From: an uncultured Clostridia bacterium
Lineage (GTDB): Bacteria; Bacillota; Clostridia; Oscillospirales; Acutalibacteraceae
Reading direction: 5' to 3'
DNA: 9,746 bases
Assembly: GCA_937901145.1 (NCBI GenBank)
Contig: CALCHE010000007.1
Coordinates: forward strand, 1 to 9,746
The translations under genes were made by a program, and so were the position numbers. Positions 1-6,605 of this stretch are shown in pieces; the stretch's first letter is position 1; each line of letters opens with the position of its first letter. The notes beneath the pieces were generated by a model. The model was not told where the DNA came from and searched no databases. It was given only the letters and a program-made list of their open reading frames with translations.

Positions 1-2
1 AG

Positions 3-1784
3 GTTATCGAGCTTACGCGTCTTCACGGCGAAGAAAACCGAATCTGGGTTGACTATGAGGATATGCCCGATAATCTTCTTTGGGCTTTTATCTGCCTTGA
101 GGACAAACGTTTTTATACACACAGCGGTGTTGACTGGATTAGAACTATAGGTGTTTTGATTGACCCTGACCTTGAAGGACAAGGCGGCTCTACGATTACA
201 CAGCAGCTTATCAAAAACTTAACCGATCAGAATGCTGCAACATATAACCGAAAATTCCACGAAATTACGAGAGCACTCAATTTAGAAAAGAATTATTCTA
301 AGAAAGATATCCTTGAAGCTTATCTTAATACTGTTGCTCTGGGTTCGGGCTGTTACGGCGTAAAAACGGCCGCTGAGACCTATTTCGGCAAAGAGGTTAA
401 CAAACTTACTCTTGCAGAATGTGCAATGCTTGCAGGTATTACTAAGGCTCCATATACAACTAATCCTTATGCAAATTTCGAAAAATGTAAAGAGCGTCAG
501 GAACTTTGTCTGTGGTATATGTGGCAGCAAGGAAAGATCAGCGAAGAGACTTATAATAAAACAATTAAAAAGAATGTAAAGATTAAAAGTAAGACTTCCT
601 CCAGCGAAAAGGAAACTGTCGACAAATCCGAAATTATGTCCTGGTATGAAGAGTATGTAGTACAGCAGGTAATTGCCGACCTTCAGGAGGAATATGATTA
701 CGACTACAATGAAGCCCAGAGAATGATATACTATGGCGGACTTAAGATATATTCGGCTGTAGATCTCCGTATACAGGAAATACTTGAAAAATCCTATGAG
801 AACCGTTCGGGATTCCCGCGTTCACATTACGACTCACGCGGTGAGCTTCCGGAATCATCTATGGTTGTTATGGATTATGAGGGCAGAATAGTGGGTATAG
901 TAGGCGGAACAGGTGAAAAAACTGCAAACCGTGCTTACAACAGAGCCACGGACAGCCGCGCTAAAAGACAGCCAGGTTCTTCTATCAAACCTCTGGGTGT
1001 ATATGCTCCCGCTGTTGATCTGGGTCGTGTAACATCACAGTCTGTTATTCTCGAAGAAGCTATTACTCTTAAGGGAGAAAAGTGGCCACGTAACTTTAAC
1101 GGTGATCACGGTTCAGGCGAATACGTTACTGTAGAAAATGCACTTGTGCGTTCACTGAATACTGTTCCGGTACGTATTCTCAGTGAAATGATAGGTGTAG
1201 ATGCAGGTCTCAGATACTGCAATGAAGCATTCCATCTTAACCTTAGTGAAGGCGATAAGGATCTCAGCCCCCTTGGTGTTGGCGGTACTCAGACCGGTGT
1301 TACCACACTTGAAATGGCGGCAGCTTTTGCCACATTCGGTAATGGCGGCAGATATTATGAGCCTTACAGTTACTATAAGGTTACTGACAGAAACGGTAAC
1401 GTGCTTCTCGATAATACAGCTAATAAGCCTCAGCAGGCTATCAGCAGAAACACAGCTTCCGAGCTTCTTTCGATGATGACCAAGGCTGTTACTGAAAGCT
1501 TCGGTACAGGTTACGGATCTAAGATCAGCGGATTCCAGACCTTTGCAAAAACAGGTACCACCTCTGATAACTGTGACAAGTGGTACTGTGGAGGTACTCC
1601 TCATTATGTAACTGCTGTCTGGTATGGCTTCGACTACCGTGCTGACCTTCGTACAGGCTCTTCCAACCCATCCAAAACTATTTTCAGACACATATTCAGT
1701 CAGATTCATTCGGGGCTTTCAGCTAAAAGCTTCAATGATGTAAGAGAGGCTATTGATAACAAGCTTGTTGATGTTGAACAGTAA
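3..1784 (+). CDS. Class A penicillin-binding protein (PBP1A-type transglycosylase/transpeptidase), 5' partial
   Basis: A bifunctional peptidoglycan synthase that would polymerise lipid II into glycan strands and cross-link the stem peptides on the outer face of the membrane. The reading frame is open to the left edge, and the 20 codons before the first ATG (63) continue the GT51 domain, so the true start and the N-terminal membrane anchor lie outside the window. Numbering from ATG 63: the GT51 domain shows the EDKRFYTH motif with catalytic Glu13, GGSTITQQ at 41-48, and a second Glu at 85 in ILEAYLN. The transpeptidase domain shows SSIK (nucleophile Ser306, Lys309), SLN at 364-366 and KTGTT at 496-500. 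The protein ends about 75 residues after KTG, without the long Gly/Pro-rich tail of some PBP1A proteins. All catalytic motifs are present. It overlaps the ruvX ribosome site, so the two are probably co-transcribed. Whether it is the PBP1A or another class A paralogue cannot be decided here. Confidence 0.94.
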   Translation, partial: VIELTRLHGEENRIWVDYEDMPDNLLWAFICLEDKRFYTHSGVDWIRTIGVLIDPDLEGQGGSTITQQLIKNLTDQNAATYNRKFHEITRALNLEKNYSKKDILEAYLNTVALGSGCYGVKTAAETYFGKEVNKLTLAECAMLAGITKAPYTTNPYANFEKCKERQELCLWYMWQQGKISEETYNKTIKKNVKIKSKTSSSEKETVDKSEIMSWYEEYVVQQVIADLQEEYDYDYNEAQRMIYYGGLKIYSAVDLRIQEILEKSYENRSGFPRSHYDSRGELPESSMVVMDYEGRIVGIVGGTGEKTANRAYNRATDSRAKRQPGSSIKPLGVYAPAVDLGRVTSQSVILEEAITLKGEKWPRNFNGDHGSGEYVTVENALVRSLNTVPVRILSEMIGVDAGLRYCNEAFHLNLSEGDKDLSPLGVGGTQTGVTTLEMAAAFATFGNGGRYYEPYSYYKVTDRNGNVLLDNTANKPQQAISRNTASELLSMMTKAVTESFGTGYGSKISGFQTFAKTGTTSDNCDKWYCGGTPHYVTAVWYGFDYRADLRTGSSNPSKTIFRHIFSQIHSGLSAKSFNDVREAIDNKLVDVEQ

Positions 1785-1793
1785 GGTGATATA

Positions 1794-2201
1794 ATGGTTA
1801 TTCTTTCAGTAGATTACGGCGATGTCAGAACAGGTATTGCTGTATGCGATAAAATGGAAATGTTGGCTTCTCCTGTTACGGTCATCACACAGTCTTATGC
1901 TCCTAAGCTTATCGCTGAGATAGAAAAGATTATTAGTCAGTATAAGCCTGAGCTTATCGTGGTAGGCTTACCGAAAAATATGGATGGAACCAGCGGTGAA
2001 AGGGCAGAAAAGTGCAAAAGCTTTGCTGATGCTCTTACTGAAAAAACAGGCATCAGAACTGTTATGGTAGACGAAAGGCTTACCACTGTTTCGGCACACA
2101 GAGCTCTTAATGTTACGAATGTAAGAGGGGACAAGAGAAAAGGAATCGTCGATGCTGTTTCGGCAGTAATGATCCTGGAAAGCTATCTTGCCTCGAAATA
2201 A
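1794..2201 (+). CDS. ruvX: RuvX/YqgF-family RNase H-fold nuclease (putative Holliday junction resolvase)
   Basis: A 135-residue protein, the usual length for YqgF/RuvX (YrrK in Bacillus). In other bacteria the family is linked to Holliday junction resolution and to 16S rRNA 5' end maturation; which role applies here is not shown by the sequence. Visible motifs: VDYGDVRTGIA at the N terminus with acidic Asp7, GLPKNMDGT at 58-66, VDERLTT with Glu94, and VDAVSA with Asp120. These give the conserved Asp/Glu/Asp metal-binding set of the RNase H fold. The start is ATG 1794, 9 bp after the PBP stop; its ribosome site AGGTGA (1784-1789) begins in the last base of that stop codon, pointing to translational coupling. 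The gene ends at a hairpin terminator shared with the convergent exporter genes. Confidence 0.94.
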   Translation: MVILSVDYGDVRTGIAVCDKMEMLASPVTVITQSYAPKLIAEIEKIISQYKPELIVVGLPKNMDGTSGERAEKCKSFADALTEKTGIRTVMVDERLTTVSAHRALNVTNVRGDKRKGIVDAVSAVMILESYLASK

Positions 2202-2207
2202 AAATGT

Positions 2208-2245
2208 AGAGGAACGGCGTCTGCTGTTCCTCTTTATTTCTTTGA
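2208..2245. terminator. Bidirectional rho-independent terminator between ruvX and the exporter pair
   Basis: AGAGGAACGGC (2208-2218) pairs with GCTGTTCCTCT (2223-2233) over 11 bp, with one G-U pair and a GTCT loop. On the plus strand it is followed by TTATTTCTTT. On the minus strand it is followed by ACATTTTTATTT. It lies exactly between two convergent stop codons, so it can end both transcripts. Confidence 0.8.
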
Positions 2246-2587
2246 AAACAAGTTTTTTATACCCATAATTACAAGAAATACACCGAAAATTTTTCTCAGG
2301 AAATCTCCCGGTATAAAGCTGACGGCACAGTAACCTATACCGACACCAATCAGACCACATATAATGAAAGGCTTCAGAATTTTTTTATCGATAAGATTTT
2401 CCTTGTTGTATCTTATAACTGAATAAACAGCGCAGGGAATAAAGAAAAATAAGTTGATTCCTTGTGCTTCTTTTTGGTTCATACTCATAAAAGTTGTCAG
2501 AAAAATTATTAAGACAGATCCGCCACCGACTCCCATTGAACACAGTATACCCGAAATAAACGATGCAAGAATAGTAAATAAATTCAT
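2234..2587 (-). CDS. Half-size TauE/SafE (TSUP) family membrane transporter subunit, distal gene
   Basis: A 117-residue, very hydrophobic protein with about four predicted membrane helices (roughly residues 4-31, 44-60, 71-91, 95-112). The glycine motif GVGGG (19-23) and NQKEAQ (37-42) are typical of the TauE/SafE/TSUP family, which exports sulfite, sulfoacetate and other organosulfur anions or carries sulfur compounds. Typical members are about 250 residues and consist of two homologous halves; this gene supplies one half only. Its partner lies just upstream and has the same motifs at nearly the same positions. The start ATG is 4 bp after the partner's stop, and its ribosome site GGGTGA contains that stop (TGA), so the two are tightly coupled. 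The substrate cannot be predicted from sequence. The frame is clean, with no sign of decay. Confidence 0.85.
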   Translation of the reverse strand: MNLFTILASFISGILCSMGVGGGSVLIIFLTTFMSMNQKEAQGINLFFFIPCAVYSVIRYNKENLIDKKILKPFIICGLIGVGIGYCAVSFIPGDFLRKIFGVFLVIMGIKNLFSKK

Positions 2588-2591
2588 ATAA

Positions 2592-2939
2592 TCACCCTAA
2601 CAGCATACGTATTCCTGCCCACAGCATAAAGAACGAAAAAATTTTCTTCAGATGCTTATTTTTCAGCTTTTCGGTAAGCTTGACTCCGAATACAGAGCCG
2701 ATTATACCGAAGGGAACGTATTTTAATGCATCTGTAACTGCGAAGTAACCGTTCAAAGCATAGATAACTGCGCTTATTACAGTCAGAGGGAGTATAACAG
2801 CCAGAGTCGTAGCCTGAGCTTCCTTTTGATTGAGGCCATATTTTTTCATTACAGGCACGCTGATCATTCCTCCGCCGGAGCCAAGGGCTGAATTTATAAC
2901 CCCTGTCAGTAAAGCATAGAAATATATTAAAGATTTCAT
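2592..2939 (-). CDS. Half-size TauE/SafE (TSUP) family membrane transporter subunit, proximal gene
   Basis: A 115-residue hydrophobic protein, first of the two-gene minus-strand unit. It resembles its downstream neighbour throughout: GSGGG (20-24), NQKEAQ (37-42), a middle pair of helices, and a C-terminal KIF...GI segment. It has about four predicted helices. I infer that the two chains assemble as a heterodimer equivalent to one ordinary TSUP transporter. Start choice: ATG at 2939 gives the usual short lead into the first helix (MKSLIYFYALLTG) and has a weak GAGTGA ribosome site about 6 bp upstream. An in-frame GTG at 2948 would add three residues and cannot be excluded. No convincing minus-strand promoter was found in the 158 bp to the divergent gene. 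Confidence 0.84.
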   Translation of the reverse strand: MKSLIYFYALLTGVINSALGSGGGMISVPVMKKYGLNQKEAQATTLAVILPLTVISAVIYALNGYFAVTDALKYVPFGIIGSVFGVKLTEKLKNKHLKKIFSFFMLWAGIRMLLG

Positions 2940-3040
2940 TTTTATCACTCATTAAATTGATTTTTGTAGTATTTTTCCGAAAAAAGACTTAAAATATGTA
3001 CAAACAACTGAAAAAAGGATGATTTTGTTTCATTAAACTA

Positions 3041-3069
3041 TTGTAAATATGAATTTTTAGTGATATAAT
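3041..3069 (+). promoter_or_regulatory. Sigma-A-type promoter of the zinc-ribbon gene
   Basis: TTGTAA (3041-3046) and a perfect TATAAT (3064-3069) are separated by exactly 17 bp. The start codon at 3098 is 28 bp downstream, with a strong ribosome site AGGAGG (3085-3090) 7 bp before it. The surrounding DNA is very AT-rich. Confidence 0.72.
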
Positions 3070-3097
3070 CTCTTTATAAATCTTAGGAGGACTAGAT

Positions 3098-3646
3098 ATG
3101 ATTTGTAAATTTTGTGGCAATGTAATTGACGATAATTCTGATTTCTGCTTTATCTGCGGTCAGAAAAATCCTGCTGAGGAAGTTTCTGCACCTGCAGAAG
3201 TAAACAACGATATTTTCTCACAGACCGCTGCTGAAGCTACCGCTCCTCAGGCTCCTGTATTCACAGCACAGCAGACAGTTCCCGTAGCTCCTGAAGCTCC
3301 TGTTTTTGATGATGCTGCAGCACCCATTTATGCTCAGTCAGCACCCATCTATGCTCAGTCAGCTCCTGTATATGCACAGCAGGCTATTATTCAGCAGGTT
3401 GCTCCCGCACAGATCGTTAAAACAAAGAACGGTGATTTAAGCATCGCTTCCAAGGGTATGAATTTCTTTGCAGCTCTTCTTTCTGCATTATTCATCTTAC
3501 AGTTTATTCCCTGGATCTGGTACAACAAAGCTAAGAAGGCAGGCTACGAGCAGAAGTCAATCGACCTTCTCAACTCAATTATGATCGGTCTTTGCATCTT
3601 TATGGCTGTTGTTGGTCTCCTCTTTGTAAAGAGCTTTATGCTTTGA
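3098..3646 (+). CDS. Zinc-ribbon protein with Ala/Pro/Gln linker and two membrane helices, function unknown
   Basis: A 182-residue protein. The N terminus is a compact zinc ribbon with CxxC pairs at Cys3/Cys6 and Cys17/Cys20 (CKFCG...CFICG). Residues about 25-105 are a low-complexity linker rich in Ala, Pro, Gln and Val, containing three copies of a seven-residue unit (APIYAQS, APIYAQS, APVYAQQ) at about 75-95. Two hydrophobic helices follow at about 121-141 and 159-178, joined by a basic, amphipathic loop with KAKKAGYEQK. This order (zinc ribbon, disordered linker, two helices) is common among uncharacterised Firmicutes membrane proteins, and the ribbon would be expected in the cytoplasm. 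No enzymatic motif is visible and I do not assign a function. The strong promoter, ribosome site and terminator suggest an independently and well expressed single-gene unit. Confidence 0.88.
   Translation: MICKFCGNVIDDNSDFCFICGQKNPAEEVSAPAEVNNDIFSQTAAEATAPQAPVFTAQQTVPVAPEAPVFDDAAAPIYAQSAPIYAQSAPVYAQQAIIQQVAPAQIVKTKNGDLSIASKGMNFFAALLSALFILQFIPWIWYNKAKKAGYEQKSIDLLNSIMIGLCIFMAVVGLLFVKSFML
3320..3382 (+). repeat. Three tandem 21-bp coding repeats
   Basis: Units lie at 3320-3340, 3341-3361 and 3362-3382. The first two differ at one base (a silent ATT/ATC change); the third is more diverged (begins GCTCCTGTA). They encode the APxYAQ(S/Q) linker repeat and could vary in number by slippage without changing frame. 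Confidence 0.9.
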
Positions 3647-3662
3647 TTTTTCAGAAACATTT

Positions 3663-3695
3663 ACCCTCCTTATTGAAGGAGGGTTTGTTTTTTTT
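3663..3695 (+). terminator. Rho-independent terminator after the zinc-ribbon gene
   Basis: ACCCTCCTT (3663-3671) pairs perfectly with AAGGAGGGT (3676-3684) around an ATTG loop. It is followed by a long T tract (TTGTTTTTTTT) to 3695. It lies 17 bp after the stop codon and insulates spoIVA. Confidence 0.92.
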
Positions 3696-3708
3696 ATACA
3701 TTAGACTG

Positions 3709-3737
3709 ACATATCAGAAAAGTTGTTTGCATAGTAT
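3709..3737 (+). promoter_or_regulatory. Candidate sigma-E (mother-cell) promoter of spoIVA
   Basis: ACATATC (3709-3715) resembles the sigma-E -35 element (KMATATT), and CATAGTAT (3730-3737) resembles the -10 element (CATACAMT, 6 of 8 positions), with a 14-bp spacer. In Bacillus spoIVA is transcribed by sigma-E, and the site lies 34 bp before the start codon. The assignment comes from matching by eye to the Bacillus consensus. Confidence 0.6.
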
Positions 3738-3758
3738 TTCTATGAAGAATTATTGAAA

Positions 3759-3764
3759 AGAGGA
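3759..3764 (+). promoter_or_regulatory. Ribosome binding site that fixes the spoIVA start
   Basis: AGAGGA lies 7 bp before ATG 3772 but only 1 bp before the in-frame TTG at 3766, so ATG 3772 is the usable start. Confidence 0.75.
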
Positions 3765-3771
3765 TTTGCAG

Positions 3772-5250
3772 ATGACGAGTACAAGTATATATGAATCCAT
3801 AGCCGGACGTACAGGCGGAGATATCTATATTGGTGTTGTGGGTCCTGTACGTACCGGAAAATCGACCTTCATAAAGAAATTTATGGATGAGTTCGTATTG
3901 CCTAATATTGAGGACGAAGCTAAAAAAGAAAGAGCTGTGGATGAGCTTCCGCAGTCCTCATCCGGTCGCACGATTATGACTACTGAGCCAAAATTCATCC
4001 CTGAAGAAGCTGCTGAGGTAAAAATAGGGGATTCAATGAACCTTAATGTCAGAATGATTGACTGTGTGGGTTATGTGGTTCCGTCAGCATTAGGTTACAT
4101 AGAAAATGAAATGCCGAGAATGGTAAAAACACCCTGGTATGAGCAGGAGATTCCCTTTAATATGGCCGCAGAGGTAGGCACAAACAAGGTTATAACCGAA
4201 CATTCCACAGTGGGTATCGTGATTACGACAGACGGTTCAATAAGTGACATTCCGAGAGAAGAATATGCCGGTGCCGAAGAGAGAGTTGTAAGTGAACTGA
4301 AAAGCATTGATAAGCCTTTTGTTATTGTTCTTAACAGTCGTAATCCTATGTCTCCCGAGTGCCGTAAGCTTGCATCGGAATTAAAGGCGAAATATTCCGC
4401 AGGTGTGGTTCCTGTAAATTGTCTCGAGATGTCTTCGGATGAAATTAATTGCGTTTTAACTGAGCTGTTATATGAATTTCCAATTAAGGAGATGCTTATC
4501 GATTTTCCCAGGTGGATTACAGGTCTTGAACGAGAGCATGCTATCAGAAAAAATCTCTATTCAGCTATTTCGTCTTCAGCTGAATCATTAAGAAAAATGA
4601 AGGATTCCTCAGAGTTTGAAAAAGAAATAGCGAAATCTGATTCTGTTGTTGATTGCCGTGTGAGTGCTATTGAATTATCTACAGGGTCCGTCAAGATAAA
4701 AATAGAGGTTGCTCCGGAGCTGTTTTATAATGTTGTCAGTGAAAAAACAGGTCTTGATGTGAAAAACGAACATCAGCTTATGAATTCACTGCTTGAGCTT
4801 TCTGCTGTCAGAAAGGATTGGGAAAGATTCCGTACTGCTTTAGATGAAGTTGATGCCACAGGATACGGTATAGTTATGCCTACGATGGATGAGCTTACAC
4901 TGGAGGATCCTGAGATAATGAAGCAAGGCGGAAGATACGGTGTAAGACTAAAAGCCTCTGCGCCTTCTATTCATATGCTTAAAGCCAATATAAATACCGA
5001 GGTTGCACCTATTGTAGGAACAGAAAGTCAGTCGGAAGAGCTTATTATGTATCTGCTGAAAGAGTTTGAGGAGGATCCTTCAAAAATATGGCAGTCAAAT
5101 ATTTTCGGTAAAACTCTTGACAGTCTTGTGAATGAAGGACTTCACAATAAACTTTACAGGATGCCTGTTGACGCGAGAATGAAGCTTCAGGAAACACTGG
5201 AAAGAGTGATAAATGAAGGCTGCAGCGGACTCATATGTATAATACTTTGA
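3772..5250 (+). CDS. spoIVA: Stage IV sporulation protein A, spore coat morphogenetic ATPase
   Basis: SpoIVA hydrolyses ATP to polymerise into the basement layer of the spore coat on the mother-cell side of the forespore outer membrane, where in Bacillus it is anchored by SpoVM. From ATG 3772 the protein is 492 residues, the length I recall for the Bacillus protein. The N-terminal P-loop domain has GPVRTGKST at 24-32 (Walker A Lys30), the family block DELPQSSSGRTIMTTEPKF (57-75), and Asp97 in IDCVGY as the Walker B-like acid. NTPWYEQ-like (here KTPWYEQ) and EHSTVGIVITTDG blocks follow. The C-terminal region keeps APSIHMLK, EDPSKIW and the terminal GLICIIL, close to the Bacillus GLIAIIL ending. 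The gene stands alone between two terminators with a sigma-E-like promoter, consistent with sporulation-specific expression. All expected motifs are intact, so the host very probably makes endospores. Confidence 0.97.
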   Translation: MTSTSIYESIAGRTGGDIYIGVVGPVRTGKSTFIKKFMDEFVLPNIEDEAKKERAVDELPQSSSGRTIMTTEPKFIPEEAAEVKIGDSMNLNVRMIDCVGYVVPSALGYIENEMPRMVKTPWYEQEIPFNMAAEVGTNKVITEHSTVGIVITTDGSISDIPREEYAGAEERVVSELKSIDKPFVIVLNSRNPMSPECRKLASELKAKYSAGVVPVNCLEMSSDEINCVLTELLYEFPIKEMLIDFPRWITGLEREHAIRKNLYSAISSSAESLRKMKDSSEFEKEIAKSDSVVDCRVSAIELSTGSVKIKIEVAPELFYNVVSEKTGLDVKNEHQLMNSLLELSAVRKDWERFRTALDEVDATGYGIVMPTMDELTLEDPEIMKQGGRYGVRLKASAPSIHMLKANINTEVAPIVGTESQSEELIMYLLKEFEEDPSKIWQSNIFGKTLDSLVNEGLHNKLYRMPVDARMKLQETLERVINEGCSGLICIIL

Positions 5251-5256
5251 TATAAT

Positions 5257-5286
5257 AAACCCGTCAGTTTTTGGCGGGTTTTATCT
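5257..5286 (+). terminator. Rho-independent terminator after spoIVA
   Basis: AAACCCGTC (5257-5265) pairs with GGCGGGTTT (5273-5281), including one T-G pair, around an AGTTTTT loop, and is followed by a short T-rich stretch. The terminator ends just before the -35 element of the next gene. Confidence 0.78.
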
Positions 5287-5287
5287 A

Positions 5288-5316
5288 TTGACAAAAATGT
5301 ATTGATGTTATATAAT
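5288..5316 (+). promoter_or_regulatory. Consensus sigma-A promoter of the Y-family polymerase operon
   Basis: TTGACA (5288-5293) and TATAAT (5311-5316) are both perfect and separated by the optimal 17 bp. Such a strong promoter fits a repressed, inducible gene. Transcription should begin near 5322-5324, inside the LexA box. Confidence 0.92.
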
Positions 5317-5321
5317 TATAT

Positions 5322-5335
5322 CGAACAAATGTTCT
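5322..5335 (+). promoter_or_regulatory. LexA operator (Gram-positive SOS box)
   Basis: CGAACAAATGTTCT contains the palindromic half-sites GAAC (5323-5326) and GTTC (5331-5334) separated by AAAT, matching the Bacillus-type box CGAAC-N4-GTTCG at all but the last base. It begins 6 bp after the -10 element, over the expected transcription start, where bound LexA would block RNA polymerase. The consensus is established knowledge; binding here is inferred. Confidence 0.88.
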
Positions 5336-5355
5336 TTTTTTGAGAGGCGTATAAA

Positions 5356-6594
5356 ATGGAAAGAGTGATAATTCATTCGGATATGAACTCTTGCTATGCA
5401 TCTATAGAGTGCAGTCTGAATCCCGAGCTTAAGGGTAAGCCTGTGGCTGTAGGCGGTAGCGTGGAGGACAGACATGGAATTATTTTAGCTAAAACAGAGC
5501 AGGCAAAGGTATACGGAGTGAAAACGGGAGAACCTATATGGCAGGCCAAAAACAAATGTCCTGACCTAATCGTAGTGAAGCCGCATTTTGAGAGTTATCT
5601 AAAATATTTTTCTTTGGCTCACGACATTTATGCCCGATATACAGATAAAATCGAGCCTATGGGTTTGGATGAGGCATGGTGTGACCTTACAGGTAGTATA
5701 ACCCTTTTCGGTTCAGTGGAAAAAATTGTCGATGAAATACGGGAGAGCTTCAAAAAAGAACTCGGACTTACAGTATCAATAGGCGTTTCTTTTAATAAGA
5801 TTTTTGCCAAGCTCGGTAGCGATCTCGCTTCAGCTGACAGTGTATTTGAAATAAAAAGAGAAAATTTCAGAGAAATTATATGGCCTTTGCCGGCAGGGGC
5901 AATGATGGGTGTAGGCAGAAGGACTGCAGCTAAACTTTTATCTTACGGAATAAGAACGATAGGCGATATAGCCGTAACATCTCCTGAGTGGCTCAGCTCT
6001 GTTTTCGGTGTGGCGGGGAAAGAAATGTGGATTTTCGCCAACGGATTGGATGCTTCGCGAGTAATGCCCGACGGCTACTGTCAGCCCATAAAAAGCATAG
6101 GCCATGGAATAACCTGTACAGCTGATCTTGTGAACACTGAAGAGGTGTGGAAGGTGTTTCTTTCTCTGAGTCAGGATGTGTCAAAAAGGCTTCGTAATGC
6201 CTCTTTATCGGCATCGGCAGTGCAGATTGCTGTAAAGGACAATAAGCTCGTTACGAGGCAGTTTCAGTGTGACCTGCCTTATCTTTCTCAGTCGGCTAAA
6301 GAAATAGCTGAAACAGCGATTGAACTTTTTTCTAAAAATTACAGATGGAATTACGATGTCAGAGCGGTGAGTGTGAGAGCTATCAATCTGAAAAATGAAA
6401 AATCTCCTGAGCAGTTGAGCCTTTATACGGATTATCGAAAGCACGAAAAACAGCAAAAAATAGATGATACAGTTATGGATTTAAGAAGAAGATATGGAGA
6501 AAAATCAATTTTTAACTGTTGTCTTTTAACTGAAAATAAGATTCCGGGTCATAATAAGGATAAAATGCCTTTGCCTAAAAGAATGTATAGATAG
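5356..6594 (+). CDS. dinB: Y-family translesion DNA polymerase (DinB/Pol IV-like), SOS-regulated
   Basis: A 412-residue error-prone polymerase that would copy past damaged template bases. Catalytic acids are present: Asp9 in HSDMNSCYASIE, and Asp105/Glu106 in GLDEAWCD. Tyr14 is at the steric-gate position that excludes ribonucleotides. Palm and fingers occupy about 1-165; helix-hairpin-helix segments in the thumb include GVGRRTAAKLLSYGIRTIGD (185-204); the little finger lies at about 245-350. QLSLY (353-357) looks like a beta-clamp binding motif (QLxLF type). It resembles Bacillus YqjH and the Clostridia branch with a DE(A/S)W active-site motif. Odd features: by eye, the residues matching Dpo4 Tyr48, Arg51 and Lys159, which contact the incoming nucleotide phosphates, are Glu48, Lys51 and Ser159 here. 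The ribosome site GAGAGG (5342-5347) is 8 bp before ATG. The gene has its own LexA-controlled promoter and is followed closely by a small gene. It may be a specialised paralogue rather than the main Pol IV. Confidence 0.93.
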   Translation: MERVIIHSDMNSCYASIECSLNPELKGKPVAVGGSVEDRHGIILAKTEQAKVYGVKTGEPIWQAKNKCPDLIVVKPHFESYLKYFSLAHDIYARYTDKIEPMGLDEAWCDLTGSITLFGSVEKIVDEIRESFKKELGLTVSIGVSFNKIFAKLGSDLASADSVFEIKRENFREIIWPLPAGAMMGVGRRTAAKLLSYGIRTIGDIAVTSPEWLSSVFGVAGKEMWIFANGLDASRVMPDGYCQPIKSIGHGITCTADLVNTEEVWKVFLSLSQDVSKRLRNASLSASAVQIAVKDNKLVTRQFQCDLPYLSQSAKEIAETAIELFSKNYRWNYDVRAVSVRAINLKNEKSPEQLSLYTDYRKHEKQQKIDDTVMDLRRRYGEKSIFNCCLLTENKIPGHNKDKMPLPKRMYR

Positions 6595-6605
6595 AAGGTA
6601 ATGAT

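Noticed and set aside
1152..1709. A 185-codon open frame on the minus strand inside the PBP gene
   Set aside because: It lies fully antisense to the transpeptidase domain, which has all its motifs; its translation shows no recognisable family, and codon constraint on the plus strand explains the openness.
1968..2360. A 130-codon minus-strand frame across the end of ruvX and the exporter gene
   Set aside because: It overlaps ruvX antisense and the exporter gene in another frame, crosses the terminator hairpin, and has no family resemblance.
2656..2952. A 98-codon minus-strand frame starting ATG just upstream of the proximal exporter gene
   Set aside because: It overlaps the exporter half in a different frame and is polar and unstructured-looking, while the overlapping frame gives clear TSUP motifs and membrane helices.
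2940..3040. A minus-strand promoter for the exporter pair
   Set aside because: The AT-rich stretch offers several weak TTGTTT- and TATTTT-like words but no hexamer pair with 16-18 bp spacing good enough to report.
3766..3771. TTG at 3766 as an earlier spoIVA start
   Set aside because: The ribosome site would be only 1 bp from it; ATG 3772 has ideal spacing and gives a 492-residue protein with Walker A Lys at 30, as in Bacillus.
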